64,000 nucleotides of DNA from JBLHZY01 sp047631555 (GTDB lineage Bacteria > Pseudomonadota > Alphaproteobacteria > Rhodobacterales > Rhodobacteraceae): NCBI GenBank assembly GCA_047631555.1, contig JBLHZY010000002.1, positions 62,001 through 126,000 of the forward strand. The letters run 5' to 3'. Each line of letters opens with the position of its first letter. Position 1 is the stretch's first letter. Both the position numbers and the translations under genes were made by a program. Positions 27,850-36,275 of this stretch are shown here, piece after piece. The notes beneath the pieces were generated by a model. It made no database searches. It was not told the DNA's origin and saw only the letters and a list, made by a program, of their open reading frames with translations.

Positions 27850-29184
27850 TCACTCGGCCTTGGGCGCATCAGCGGATGCGGCCTTCGGATAGTGGGCGTT
27901 AAAATCATCTTCGATAGTTGCTGGCGGTGTTGTTGGTTTCTCGATCACGCCAAGCAGCGGCAGGATGATCAGGAAGTAAGCAAACCAGTACGTCGCGCCG
28001 ATCAGCGAGATAATCGAATAGGGCGGCTCGGCAGGCATAGCGCCACACCACATCAGAACCACGAAATCGATTGCCAGAAGCGCATACCACCATTTGAACA
28101 TTGGGCGGAAGCGGCCCGAACGAACATTCGATGTATCGAGCCATGGCACGAAGACCATAACCAAGATCGCACCAAACATCGCAAGAACGCCGAAGAACTT
28201 TGCGTTCACAATGCCCGCGGTGATGAAGGAGGCGAATTGAACCGCCCAAACATCCGCCGTGAAGGCACGCAGGATCGCGTAGAATGGCAGGTAATACCAT
28301 TCGGGCACGATATGTGCGGGTGTCACAAGCGCGTTGGCTTCGAGGTAGTTATCCGGGTGACCAAGGTAGTTTGGCATAAAGCCCACGATCGCAAAGAAGA
28401 TGATCATCACCACGCCAAGCGCAAAGAGATCTTTCATCACAAAGTAGGGCCAGAATGGCAGCGTATCTTTTTCCGCTTCAGCCTTTGAGCCGCGGCGCAC
28501 TTCAACACCGGCTGGGTTGCTATTGCCTGTCGAGTGGAACGCCCAAATGTGGATGATCACCAAGGCGGCAATAACGAACGGCAGCAAGTAGTGCAGCGAG
28601 AAGAAGCGATTGAGCGTTGCGTTATCAACAGCTGGCCCGCCAAGGAGCCATGTTTGAAGCGCTTCGCCGATGAAAGGGATCGCACCAAACAGGCCGGTAA
28701 TAACCGTCGCGCCCCAGAAGGACATCTGCCCCCATGGAAGTACATAACCCAAGAAGCCTGTTGCCATCATCGCAAGGTAAATCATCATCCCGATGATCCA
28801 AGTGATCTCGCGCGGCGCTTTATAGGAGCCGTAGTAAAGACCGCGGAACATGTGGATATACACAGCCACAAAGAACAGCGAGGCGCCGTTCGCATGGAGG
28901 TAACGCAGCATATGTCCGCCGTTCACATCGCGCATGATGTGCTCAACGGAGGCGAATGCCAGATCAACATGCGGCGTGTAATGCATCGCAAGCACGATGC
29001 CTGTTACGATTTGCAGCACCAGACAGAAGGCAAGAACAATGCCCCAGATCCACATCCAATTCAGGTTCTTTGGTGTGGGGATCATCAGCGTGTCATAGAC
29101 AAGCCCGATCACTGGGAGGCGTGAGTTGACCCATTTGGTCAGGCCCGTTTTGGGCTCATAATGGTCGTGCGGAATACCAGACAT
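27850..29184 (-). CDS. petB: Cytochrome b of the bc1 complex
   Basis: A 444-residue membrane protein that holds hemes bL and bH and both quinone sites. HYTPHVDLAFASVEHI, GASLFFVAVYIHMFRGLYYGSYK, and the helix-D histidines near HYLLPFVIAALVIIHIWAFH are the expected heme ligands; PEWYYLPFYAILRA (the PEWY motif) marks the Qo site. Length fits Rhodobacter cytochrome b. AAGGGAGG lies before the ATG. It is the middle gene of petABC. Confidence 0.98.
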   Translation of the reverse strand: MSGIPHDHYEPKTGLTKWVNSRLPVIGLVYDTLMIPTPKNLNWMWIWGIVLAFCLVLQIVTGIVLAMHYTPHVDLAFASVEHIMRDVNGGHMLRYLHANGASLFFVAVYIHMFRGLYYGSYKAPREITWIIGMMIYLAMMATGFLGYVLPWGQMSFWGATVITGLFGAIPFIGEALQTWLLGGPAVDNATLNRFFSLHYLLPFVIAALVIIHIWAFHSTGNSNPAGVEVRRGSKAEAEKDTLPFWPYFVMKDLFALGVVMIIFFAIVGFMPNYLGHPDNYLEANALVTPAHIVPEWYYLPFYAILRAFTADVWAVQFASFITAGIVNAKFFGVLAMFGAILVMVFVPWLDTSNVRSGRFRPMFKWWYALLAIDFVVLMWCGAMPAEPPYSIISLIGATYWFAYFLIILPLLGVIEKPTTPPATIEDDFNAHYPKAASADAPKAE

Positions 29185-29195
29185 GATTTCCTCCC

Positions 29196-29756
29196 TTAGC
29201 CCAATACGATTTCAGTTTCGCCATCAAAGGCGGCAACTGGTACGGGCAGGTTTGTTGGTGCCGGGCCTTTACGGATGCGCCCAGATGTATCGTAGTGCGA
29301 GCCGTGGCATGGGCAGAACCAGCCGCCGAAATCGCCAGCGCCATCGCCGAGCGGAACGCAACCAAGGTGCGTACACACACCCATCATCACGAGCCATTCA
29401 CCGGCTTCATCCATCGAGCGGTTCTCGTCTGAACCATCGCCATCAGGCTTGTTGGCGTTGCGGTCGGCGTTGTCTGGCAATTTGCTCAGATCAACCGAAC
29501 GGGCCGCTTCGATTTCTTCCGCTGTACGGCGGCGAATGAATACGGGCTTGCCGCGCCATTTAACTGTCAGCTGCGTACCAACCTCAATATCCGCGATATC
29601 GACCCGGATTGATGAGAGGGCTTGAACATCCGCCGAGGGGTTCATTTGATTGACCAGCGGCCAGACTGCGGCCCCAACTGCAACTGCGCCTGCACTGCCA
29701 GTGGCATAGTACAGGAAATCGCGGCGGGTGCCTTCGTGTTCTTCTGCGTGGGACAC
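29196..29756 (-). CDS. petA: Rieske iron-sulfur protein of the bc1 complex
   Basis: A 186-residue 2Fe-2S protein. The N terminus has a twin-arginine RRDFLYYATG at 11-20 followed by the membrane anchor. Cluster ligands are C128-T-H130 with C133, and C148-P-C150-H151. I start at GTG 29756 because GGAG is about eight bases upstream and relatives begin MSHAEEHEGTRRDF; the longer frame to a TTG at 29777 has no site. It moves electrons from ubiquinol to cytochrome c1 and is the first gene of the operon. Confidence 0.97.
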   Translation of the reverse strand: MSHAEEHEGTRRDFLYYATGSAGAVAVGAAVWPLVNQMNPSADVQALSSIRVDIADIEVGTQLTVKWRGKPVFIRRRTAEEIEAARSVDLSKLPDNADRNANKPDGDGSDENRSMDEAGEWLVMMGVCTHLGCVPLGDGAGDFGGWFCPCHGSHYDTSGRIRKGPAPTNLPVPVAAFDGETEIVLG

Positions 29757-30034
29757 GAGCGTTTCTCCATTTCTCAAACCGGATAGGCCCGGCCAAATCT
29801 ACGTAGAGCCATTGCAATGCAAAGCCCTTCGCCCGCGCTTTTAGCCCCGGCTTGCGGCTACGTCCAGCATACAATGGCCAATCTGCACATGTGGCGCTGA
29901 TGTGTCGCGCCTATGCGATAGGTTCTTGGATGTTGATGTGCGCCAAAGGGTTAACAAATGGTGATTATGCGCTTTTGGCCGCCAGTTATGCGATTTTTCG
30001 GATCACTAACGGCCAGATGCGATTCTTGGGCGGT
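29757..30034. other. Spacer upstream of petABC
   Basis: 278 bases between the petA start and the end of the GST gene. It must hold the petABC promoter on the minus strand. I saw no confident -35/-10 pair, terminator or coding frame with a ribosome site. Confidence 0.5.
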
Positions 30035-30643
30035 TTAGGCCGGCGGAATAGTGTTGATGAAGCTCTCGCGCGTCATCATTTTATCGTACCAAGCCGCCAA
30101 TTCAGGGTGCGAACCACGCCAATTGCGATCTCCATGGCGAAACTCAACATAGCCCAGCGCGCAAACAACGGCGATTTGCCCGATATCGAGCGGGCCATTC
30201 AGATGCGCCATCCAGCGACCCTCTAGCGCATCAATCGCACGGCTGACTTTATTCCACTGCCCCTCAACCCACTCATCGAATTGTTTGTCAGCAGGGCGCA
30301 ACTTGGCCTCATAGACCATCAGGATCGCCGCATCGACGATGCCATCGGCCGTGGCCTCAAGCGTCAGCGCATCCCAGAGCGCTTCGCCTTTGGGATACAT
30401 TTTGCCGCCTGCGCGTTGGGACAGATAGTGACAGATCACCCGGCTATCATAGATCGCAGGGCCATCGGCGCGCTCAAGTGCCGGGATTTTGCCAAGCGGG
30501 TTTTGCGCAACGGGCATTGTTCCGGGGGCAATTGGTGATCCGCCTGCCGCGACGAGTTCAACATCGCCAAGCTGGCCTGTCTCTGCGAGCAGAACCATGA
30601 CTTTGCGCACATAGGGCGAAGTTGGGCTGTGATAAAGTTTCAT
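30035..30643 (-). CDS. Glutathione S-transferase family protein
   Basis: A 202-residue protein. The thioredoxin-like N-terminal domain begins MKLYHSPTSPYVRKVMVLLAE, with the S-P-Y-V-R stretch at the glutathione site of bacterial beta- or theta-type GSTs; NPLGKIPALE and SRVICHYL are the usual G-site blocks (cis-Pro in KIPAL). The C-terminal all-helical domain follows. It probably conjugates or reduces small electrophiles; substrate unknown. It stands alone with a PaiB-like gene behind it on the same strand. Confidence 0.9.
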   Translation of the reverse strand: MKLYHSPTSPYVRKVMVLLAETGQLGDVELVAAGGSPIAPGTMPVAQNPLGKIPALERADGPAIYDSRVICHYLSQRAGGKMYPKGEALWDALTLEATADGIVDAAILMVYEAKLRPADKQFDEWVEGQWNKVSRAIDALEGRWMAHLNGPLDIGQIAVVCALGYVEFRHGDRNWRGSHPELAAWYDKMMTRESFINTIPPA

Positions 30644-30727
30644 GCGATGGTGCCTCCCTGCACTTGGTTGAAGCGCCGGATCAGGCGCATCTTTCTCGGG
30701 CACGGTAGCGGCGGTGCTGAGAAGTGT

Positions 30728-31345
30728 CTATGCGTCGCGCATGCTTTGGGCGAGATCGCTTGTTTGCATCCCGATACCCGCCTGCTCAAGCCCATCCGCC
30801 GCCCCAAGTCGCGCGGCTTCCGGCTTGTTCTGGCCAAGTTTCCATGTGCCCTCAACCGCGCTGATCTGCATCCGGTAGGGCAGGATTTGCCGCTCCATCC
30901 GGGCGAGAACGTCCGGGGTCATCTTTCCCATCAGCCATTCAGGCTTGGGCGCAAGGCGGGTTTCGAACTGATGTGAGAGACGGGCAAGAACCCCGCGCAG
31001 CTCGGCCGGATCGCAGGGCGCGAGCTGTCCGCGCAGATGCACGGCGATGTAGTTCCAGGTCGGGACCTGATCATCGAGCCCATACCAATCGGGCGAGATA
31101 TAGCTATCTGGCCCCGAAATCACCAAAGCGGCAGGCAATGCGCCATTTGCAAGCGCGCGCGCCATCGGATTGGAGCGGACCATATGCAGCTCAACGCTTT
31201 TGCCATCCTCAGAGAGCACAAAGGGGAGGTGAGAAAACAGCGGCGCATCGGCCCCATTGATCGACAGAACGCCAAAGCTACGGGCGCGCGCGAAGGCGAG
31301 GTTCTGCGCCTCTTCTGCTTTGCGGTAAATCGGATTTGGATGCAT
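30728..31345 (-). CDS. PaiB-family FMN-binding protein
   Basis: A 205-residue split-barrel flavin-binding protein. The start MHPNPIYR, the block HLPFVL, and WNYIAVHLRG are typical of PaiB, first seen as a negative regulator of sporulation and protease genes in Bacillus. In proteobacteria its job is not known; no DNA-binding domain is evident. It has ATG 31345 as start and is followed by the GST gene; upstream is mtaB, 24 bases away, so a shared transcript is possible. Confidence 0.88.
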   Translation of the reverse strand: MHPNPIYRKAEEAQNLAFARARSFGVLSINGADAPLFSHLPFVLSEDGKSVELHMVRSNPMARALANGALPAALVISGPDSYISPDWYGLDDQVPTWNYIAVHLRGQLAPCDPAELRGVLARLSHQFETRLAPKPEWLMGKMTPDVLARMERQILPYRMQISAVEGTWKLGQNKPEAARLGAADGLEQAGIGMQTSDLAQSMRDA

Positions 31346-31369
31346 GGGCGGGCCTCTTTTGCGCTTTGG

Positions 31370-32641
31370 CTAAAGGGCGGCAATCTCGCCCATAAGCTGA
31401 TGATCACTTTGCCCAGTTATCCGCGCGCTGACAATCGCGCCCTCGGCCTGATCCGCGGCAAAAATCACTTCGGCGAATTGCTCGGTGCGGCCCATGCGGG
31501 GATTTTCCATCAATACTTTATGATCGCGGCCCTGCTGCGCGGCCAGATGCGCCGCCACTTGCGCCGCGCCAATGGCACGAAGACGGGCTGCGCGCTCTTT
31601 GATCGCCTTGCCGTTGACGGGCGGCATTTTCGCTGCGGGCGTGCCGGGGCGCGGCGAATAGGGAAAGACGTGAAGCCAGGTAAGGCTGCACTCGCCCACC
31701 AGCTTGAGCGAGTTTTCAAACATCGCTTCGGTCTCGGTCGGGAAGCCTGCGATTATATCTGCGCCAAAGGTCATCTCGGGGCGCAATCGCTTGGCCTCTT
31801 CGCAAAAGGCAATCGCATCATCGCGCAGATGGCGGCGCTTCATCCGTTTGAGGATCATATCATCGCCGGCCTGAAGGCTCAGATGCAAATGCGGCATCAA
31901 GCGCGGCTGAGTGGCGATTGCCTCCATCAAAGCGGGATCAACCTCGATAGAATCGATCGAGGAAATTCGAAGGCGCGCGAGATCGGGGGCAAGCTTGAGA
32001 ATACGCATCACCAGATCGCCCAAGCGCGGCGCGGCGGGAAGGTCAGCGCCCCAAGAGGTAAGATCAACGCCCGTGAGCACGACCTCATTATAACCCGTTT
32101 GCACCAGCCGCTTGATCTGATCGACAACGACGCCCGCAGGAACCGAGCGCGAATTGCCGCGACCATAAGGAATAATGCAAAAGGTGCAGCGATGATCGCA
32201 GCCGTTTTGAACCTGAACATAAGCGCGGCTGCGCGTCCCGAAGCCATCAATCAGGTGGCCCGCCGTTTCAGTGACGGACATGATATCATCAACTTGAACG
32301 CGCTCTGTCTCGCCGATGAAATCAGGGCCTAGGCGCGCCCATGTCTCGGGCTGCATCTTTTCGGTGTTGCCGATCACAAGATCGACCTCATCCATCTTGG
32401 CAAATGTCTCTGGCTCAGTCTGCGCGGCGCAGCCCGTTACGATCAACTTGGCGGTTGGATTATCGCGGCGCAGCTTACGGATTTCTTGGCGGGCTTTGCG
32501 CACGGCTTCGGATGTAACGGCGCAGGTGTTGATCACAACAGCGCCCTCGATCCCCGCCTGCGCGGCAAGATCCTTCATCGCTTCGGTCTCGTAGGCGTTG
32601 AGCCGGCAGCCAAGCGTTGCGAAAATCGGCGGCGTGGCCAT
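31370..32641 (-). CDS. mtaB: tRNA t6A37 methylthiotransferase MtaB
   Basis: A 423-residue radical-SAM enzyme that adds a methylthio group to t6A37 (giving ms2t6A) in ANN-decoding tRNAs. The UPF0004 domain cysteines are C12 (LGCRLN), the one in INTCAV, and VTGCAAQ; the radical-SAM cluster is C148-DHR-C152-TF-C155. The absence of a long C-terminal TRAM fits MtaB, though MiaB and RimO are related. ATG overlaps the dapF stop. Its substrate is made by TsaD, whose gene is at 55898 in this window. Confidence 0.92.
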   Translation of the reverse strand: MATPPIFATLGCRLNAYETEAMKDLAAQAGIEGAVVINTCAVTSEAVRKARQEIRKLRRDNPTAKLIVTGCAAQTEPETFAKMDEVDLVIGNTEKMQPETWARLGPDFIGETERVQVDDIMSVTETAGHLIDGFGTRSRAYVQVQNGCDHRCTFCIIPYGRGNSRSVPAGVVVDQIKRLVQTGYNEVVLTGVDLTSWGADLPAAPRLGDLVMRILKLAPDLARLRISSIDSIEVDPALMEAIATQPRLMPHLHLSLQAGDDMILKRMKRRHLRDDAIAFCEEAKRLRPEMTFGADIIAGFPTETEAMFENSLKLVGECSLTWLHVFPYSPRPGTPAAKMPPVNGKAIKERAARLRAIGAAQVAAHLAAQQGRDHKVLMENPRMGRTEQFAEVIFAADQAEGAIVSARITGQSDHQLMGEIAAL

Positions 32642-33486
32642 CAGCCCTGCCCCAACATCTCGCGGCTTAACTCAGCCTGAAACACAAGCGCCGTTGGCCC
32701 TGTCATCCAGACGCCATCATCGCGCCAATCCAGCGAAAGCCAGCCACCATCGACCTCAATACGCACAGCGCGCTCCGTAAGTCCGCGCTGATGCGCCGCC
32801 ACGGCCACTGCGCAAGCGCCCGAGCCGCAAGCAAGGGTGATGCCTGTGCCGCGCTCCCAGACCCGCATGCGAATCTCGCCCCGGCTGCGGATTTGGGCAA
32901 ATTCAACATTGGTGCGCGCGGGAAACAATGGATCATTCTCGAACAGCGCGCCTTGTGCGGCCACATCGACAGCCTCCGCATCAGGGACGAAAAACACACA
33001 ATGCGGATTGCCCATGCCAACAGCGGCAGGATCGCCCGTCAGCGGCAGATGCAGCAGATCAACATCACGCGCCAGCGGCACATCGGCCCAATCCAAAACG
33101 GGCGCGCCCATGTTGACCCAGATCTCGCCATCAATCCGACGCGCCTGCAACAAGCCGCGCTCGGTGCGAATGCCAAGCGCCTCTGCCCCGGTCTCATCCA
33201 TGATCAGGCGCGCAACGCAGCGGGTCGCATTTCCGCAAGCCCCGGCGCGCGATCCATCACTGTTCCAGAAATCCAAATCAATGTCGGCCCCGGCCGAGCC
33301 GTTGCGAATCTCTGCGAGCTGATCATAGCCCACACCGCGATTGCGATCGCCAATTGCGCGCGCCAAAGCTTCATTCACGCGCGCCTCTTGGTTTCGTGAG
33401 TCAATAACCACGAAATCATTGCCTGCGCCGTGCATCTTTAAAAACGGCAGGGAATCTGATGTTTTCAACGGGCTCATGGCGCGCAT
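32641..33486 (-). CDS. dapF: Diaminopimelate epimerase
   Basis: A 281-residue enzyme (EC 5.1.1.7) making meso-diaminopimelate for lysine and peptidoglycan. Seen: LPFLKMHGAGNDFVVID near the N terminus, the first catalytic Cys in AGACGNATRC, and the second in ACGSGACA. ATG 33486 and ATG 33477 are both possible; neither has a strong ribosome site. The stop overlaps the mtaB start by one base. Confidence 0.95.
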   Translation of the reverse strand: MRAMSPLKTSDSLPFLKMHGAGNDFVVIDSRNQEARVNEALARAIGDRNRGVGYDQLAEIRNGSAGADIDLDFWNSDGSRAGACGNATRCVARLIMDETGAEALGIRTERGLLQARRIDGEIWVNMGAPVLDWADVPLARDVDLLHLPLTGDPAAVGMGNPHCVFFVPDAEAVDVAAQGALFENDPLFPARTNVEFAQIRSRGEIRMRVWERGTGITLACGSGACAVAVAAHQRGLTERAVRIEVDGGWLSLDWRDDGVWMTGPTALVFQAELSREMLGQG

Positions 33487-33545
33487 ATAGAGCGCGATGA
33501 CGCTTTTTACCAGCCGCTCGATACAAAAGAAGGAAATGAGGGCTT

Positions 33546-33586
33546 GACCCTTGGGTGCGCCTTTTCTAGAGAGGCGCCTCAGGGTC
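33546..33586. other. Strong hairpin between dapF and tRNA-Lys
   Basis: GACCCT at 33546-33551 pairs with AGGGTC at 33581-33586 and continues as GCGCC/GGCGC (33557-33561 with 33573-33577) around a loop of about 11 bases. No T run follows on either strand. It could act as a Rho-independent signal of low strength or a transcription barrier before the tRNA; role unproved. Confidence 0.4.
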
Positions 33587-33644
33587 GTTGTTCTTGGAAC
33601 ATTGCCCTGTTGGCCCGACGTGTGGGCCGCATCGTAGATGATGA

Positions 33645-33720
33645 GAGCCGGTAGCTCAGCTGGTAGAGCAACTGACTTTTAATCAGTAGGTCCAGGGTTC
33701 GAGCCCCTGCCGGCTCACCA
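33645..33720 (+). tRNA. tRNA-Lys (UUU)
   Basis: A 76-base cloverleaf: acceptor GAGCCGG/CCGGCTC, D arm GCTC/GAGC, anticodon stem ACTGA/TCAGT with loop CTTTTAA (anticodon TTT), T arm CAGGG/CCCTG with TTCGAGC, discriminator A and an encoded CCA. A TTTTT run at 33725-33729 follows. Confidence 0.98.
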
Positions 33721-33900
33721 TCTACTTTTTCTAGAGGAATGGCGTGTTTTGACCCGCTCAATACGGCGGCATTTCTTTGTTGGACGATCCCTCAGCCCAA
33801 TTCTGCGCGCCCTTATGCGCAGGGAAAAACATCAATAATGCCGGAGATGCGGCATGCTCGCTGCAAAAGCCGCGCCTGGTTGCCGCCAGTCAGCCTCCTG

Positions 33901-35079
33901 TTAAGCCGAGGTCGCGCGAAATTCAGCCTTGAGCGGGCCGTATTCCGGCCAGCGGGTCATCTCAATGGGCGAGAGCAATTCAAGTGTTTCGGTTTTGGCC
34001 GAAAGCTGACGCAGCACGGTTTGCAACAAGAGCCGGGCGAGCGGCGCGCCGGGGCACATATGGGGGCCGCGCCCGAAGGTAAGCAAATCACGATTCTCTC
34101 GATCGAGCCGATAGGTATCAGGCGCCTCAAACACCGCTTCATCGCGATTGGCCGAGGTAAAGACAACGGCCAAAACATCACCTTCTTTGATCTGGCGCCC
34201 GCCCAATTCTGTATCGCGGGTCGCTGTGCGGGCAAAGCCGCGATAGGGCGTATAAAGGCGCAACAGCTCTTCCGTGGCCTCAAGGATTAGATCAGGATTT
34301 TCGCGCAGCTCGGCGTGATGCTCGGGATGGCGCGCCAGATGAACCGCCATCGAGCCGATAAATGTCGTTGGCGCGATGATGCCGACCAAAAGGAATTGGC
34401 GAAGCGCCCCTAGCACAAGTTCCTGCGCGAGCGGCTCGCCATCAATCCGAACGGCAAGCAGGCTGGCGGTTGGATCTGTGTCAGGATCGCGGGGATGTTT
34501 GATGCGATCCTCAATGAGGCCCTGAGCGATCCCATAAAGCGCATCACTTTTAATCCGAAGCGTTTCGAAATCTTGGCGTTGCAGCGCCATGTTAAATTCG
34601 GCCCCAACAAGGCGGATATGCTCGGCCTCTTTTGGCGGCAGATTGAAAAACTCGGCCAGCAAGGCGATGGGGAGAAGAAAGGAAAACTCCTCGCAAATAT
34701 CGCCGCCGCCTTTGGCAATCCACGGGTCAAGAAAGCGAGCGACCATCGCCTCAACGCGCGGCTCCCAAGCCTTCATCCGATCGGGGCTAAGAAAGCGCAG
34801 GATCGCATTGCGGTAGGGGATGTTTTCGGGCGGATCAAGATGCAGCGGCGGGCGGCGCTGGGTTGTGGCAACTGGCGGTACAACGTTTTGAATGCGGGTG
34901 GTGAACAGCTCCCAATCGGTCAATACCGCGCGCGCCTCTTCATGGCGGGTTACGGCCCAGAACCCCCCCAGATCATCCGACCAACCAACAGGACAGCGCC
35001 CGCGCAGTTCGGCAAAAAGCGCGTGCGGGCAATCAAAATCTTCCGTCTCAGGCAGGGTGAAATCTGCGGTATGGCTCAT
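33901..35079 (-). CDS. Cytochrome P450, I-helix acid missing
   Basis: A 392-residue soluble bacterial P450. The heme loop is FGRGPHMCPGAPLAR with the Cys ligand at C342; the K-helix is EELLR; PPLHLDPPEN and LSPDRM are normal. The I-helix oxygen-activating segment, usually [AG]Gx[DE]T, reads IIAPTT (A236-P237-T238-T239): a threonine remains but the acid is replaced by Pro. It follows the other P450 with a TAATG overlap. No ferredoxin or reductase gene is nearby. It is the last gene of the minus-strand catabolic cluster; substrate unknown. The start is ATG 35079. Confidence 0.93.
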   Translation of the reverse strand: MSHTADFTLPETEDFDCPHALFAELRGRCPVGWSDDLGGFWAVTRHEEARAVLTDWELFTTRIQNVVPPVATTQRRPPLHLDPPENIPYRNAILRFLSPDRMKAWEPRVEAMVARFLDPWIAKGGGDICEEFSFLLPIALLAEFFNLPPKEAEHIRLVGAEFNMALQRQDFETLRIKSDALYGIAQGLIEDRIKHPRDPDTDPTASLLAVRIDGEPLAQELVLGALRQFLLVGIIAPTTFIGSMAVHLARHPEHHAELRENPDLILEATEELLRLYTPYRGFARTATRDTELGGRQIKEGDVLAVVFTSANRDEAVFEAPDTYRLDRENRDLLTFGRGPHMCPGAPLARLLLQTVLRQLSAKTETLELLSPIEMTRWPEYGPLKAEFRATSA

Positions 35080-36275
35080 TATGACATGTCCAGTTTTAGC
35101 GCGGTTACGCCGTATTCTGTCCAACTGGCCCATGTTGGCTCGCCACTAACGCGCAAGAATTTGGTGCTTTTGAGCGCGTCCAAAGTGATCCGTGTTTGCA
35201 GCTTGGCCATGGAAACCCCAAGGCACATATGCGGCCCGATACCAAAGGCGAGATGGCGATTGGGGCTGCGATCCGGGATGAACTCCATCGCATTCTCAAA
35301 CACCGCCTCATCGCGATTGGCCGAGAGAAAATTCAGCGCAACGGGGCAACCTTGGGGGATATTCACGCCGCCGATTTCAGTGTCTTTGGTTGCGACCCGA
35401 ACAAGCGCTTGATTAGAGGCATAACAGCGCAACAGCTCTTCGATCATTGGTTTTTCGCCCTTGGGATCATCGCGCAAGATTTGCAGATGGGCGGGGTTTT
35501 CGGCCATATGCCACGCCACAGAGCAGAGGAAGTTGCGCGGCACAACATGCCCGCCGATCAGCATCAAGCGCACCATTCCGGCAAGCTCGGTCTCGTCATA
35601 AGGGCCGCCCTCAGGCGCATATTGCATCAGCCCGCTGACGATATCCGTTTCAGGATCGCGCGGCGCTTTCATCCGATCCGCAACCAGATCAATGGCGAAC
35701 TGATCGACGGCGCGGCTAAGACGGCCTGCGGTTGGCATATCCTCGCCTTGAACCGCATGAACATATTCATGGCTCAAGCGGCCAATAACGAGCGCCTCTT
35801 CGGGATCAAGCCCAAGAAGAATACCGAGTGCGCCTTGGGTAAAGGGCTCAGCAAATCCGCCAGCGAAATCAGCGGGGCCATCTGTCGCCAATAGGTCGGC
35901 CATCAATCTATCGGCCATAGCGCGCAAAGCTGGCTCCCACGAGCGAACTTTGTTTTCCTTAAAGAACAGGTTGAGCCCCTTGCGATAGCGTTCGCTTTGG
36001 GGCGGGTCGCACTGAAGCGGCAAGCGGGGCAGGCCTTTGCGCGGGGAGGCGGGGATCACTGTCATCTTGGTCGCGGTGAAGCTTTCAGGATCTCGGCTGG
36101 CTTGGATCACGTCTGCGTGGCGCATCAGCGTATAAAAACCGCCCCAGTTTTCGGCCCAAGCGATAGGCGCCTCGGCGCGCAGGCGGGCATGCTCGCAAGG
36201 GTAATCGGCCTTGGTTTCTGGCGCGACCGGATCCCAATCAGCCTTGGGGATCACATCATCAGTTGTGGAAGCCAT
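35079..36275 (-). CDS. Cytochrome P450, I-helix acid and alcohol both missing
   Basis: A 398-residue soluble P450. The heme loop is FGIGPHMCLG with C351; the K-helix is EELLR. The I-helix has GGHVVP at 241-246, so neither the usual acid nor Thr is there, which suggests unusual oxygen activation (or use of peroxide, or binding without monooxygenation). It starts at ATG 36275, 25 bases inside the end of the TRAP permease gene, so it is translationally coupled to transport. It shares modest identity with the P450 downstream. Confidence 0.92.
   Translation of the reverse strand: MASTTDDVIPKADWDPVAPETKADYPCEHARLRAEAPIAWAENWGGFYTLMRHADVIQASRDPESFTATKMTVIPASPRKGLPRLPLQCDPPQSERYRKGLNLFFKENKVRSWEPALRAMADRLMADLLATDGPADFAGGFAEPFTQGALGILLGLDPEEALVIGRLSHEYVHAVQGEDMPTAGRLSRAVDQFAIDLVADRMKAPRDPETDIVSGLMQYAPEGGPYDETELAGMVRLMLIGGHVVPRNFLCSVAWHMAENPAHLQILRDDPKGEKPMIEELLRCYASNQALVRVATKDTEIGGVNIPQGCPVALNFLSANRDEAVFENAMEFIPDRSPNRHLAFGIGPHMCLGVSMAKLQTRITLDALKSTKFLRVSGEPTWASWTEYGVTALKLDMS

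Noticed and set aside
27892..29124. Two long plus-strand frames opposite petB
   Set aside because: petB is certain on the minus strand; the frames are His/Lys-rich shadows.
31037..32332. 431-codon open frame on the plus strand opposite mtaB
   Set aside because: Antisense shadow; mtaB has all radical-SAM and UPF0004 cysteines on the other strand.
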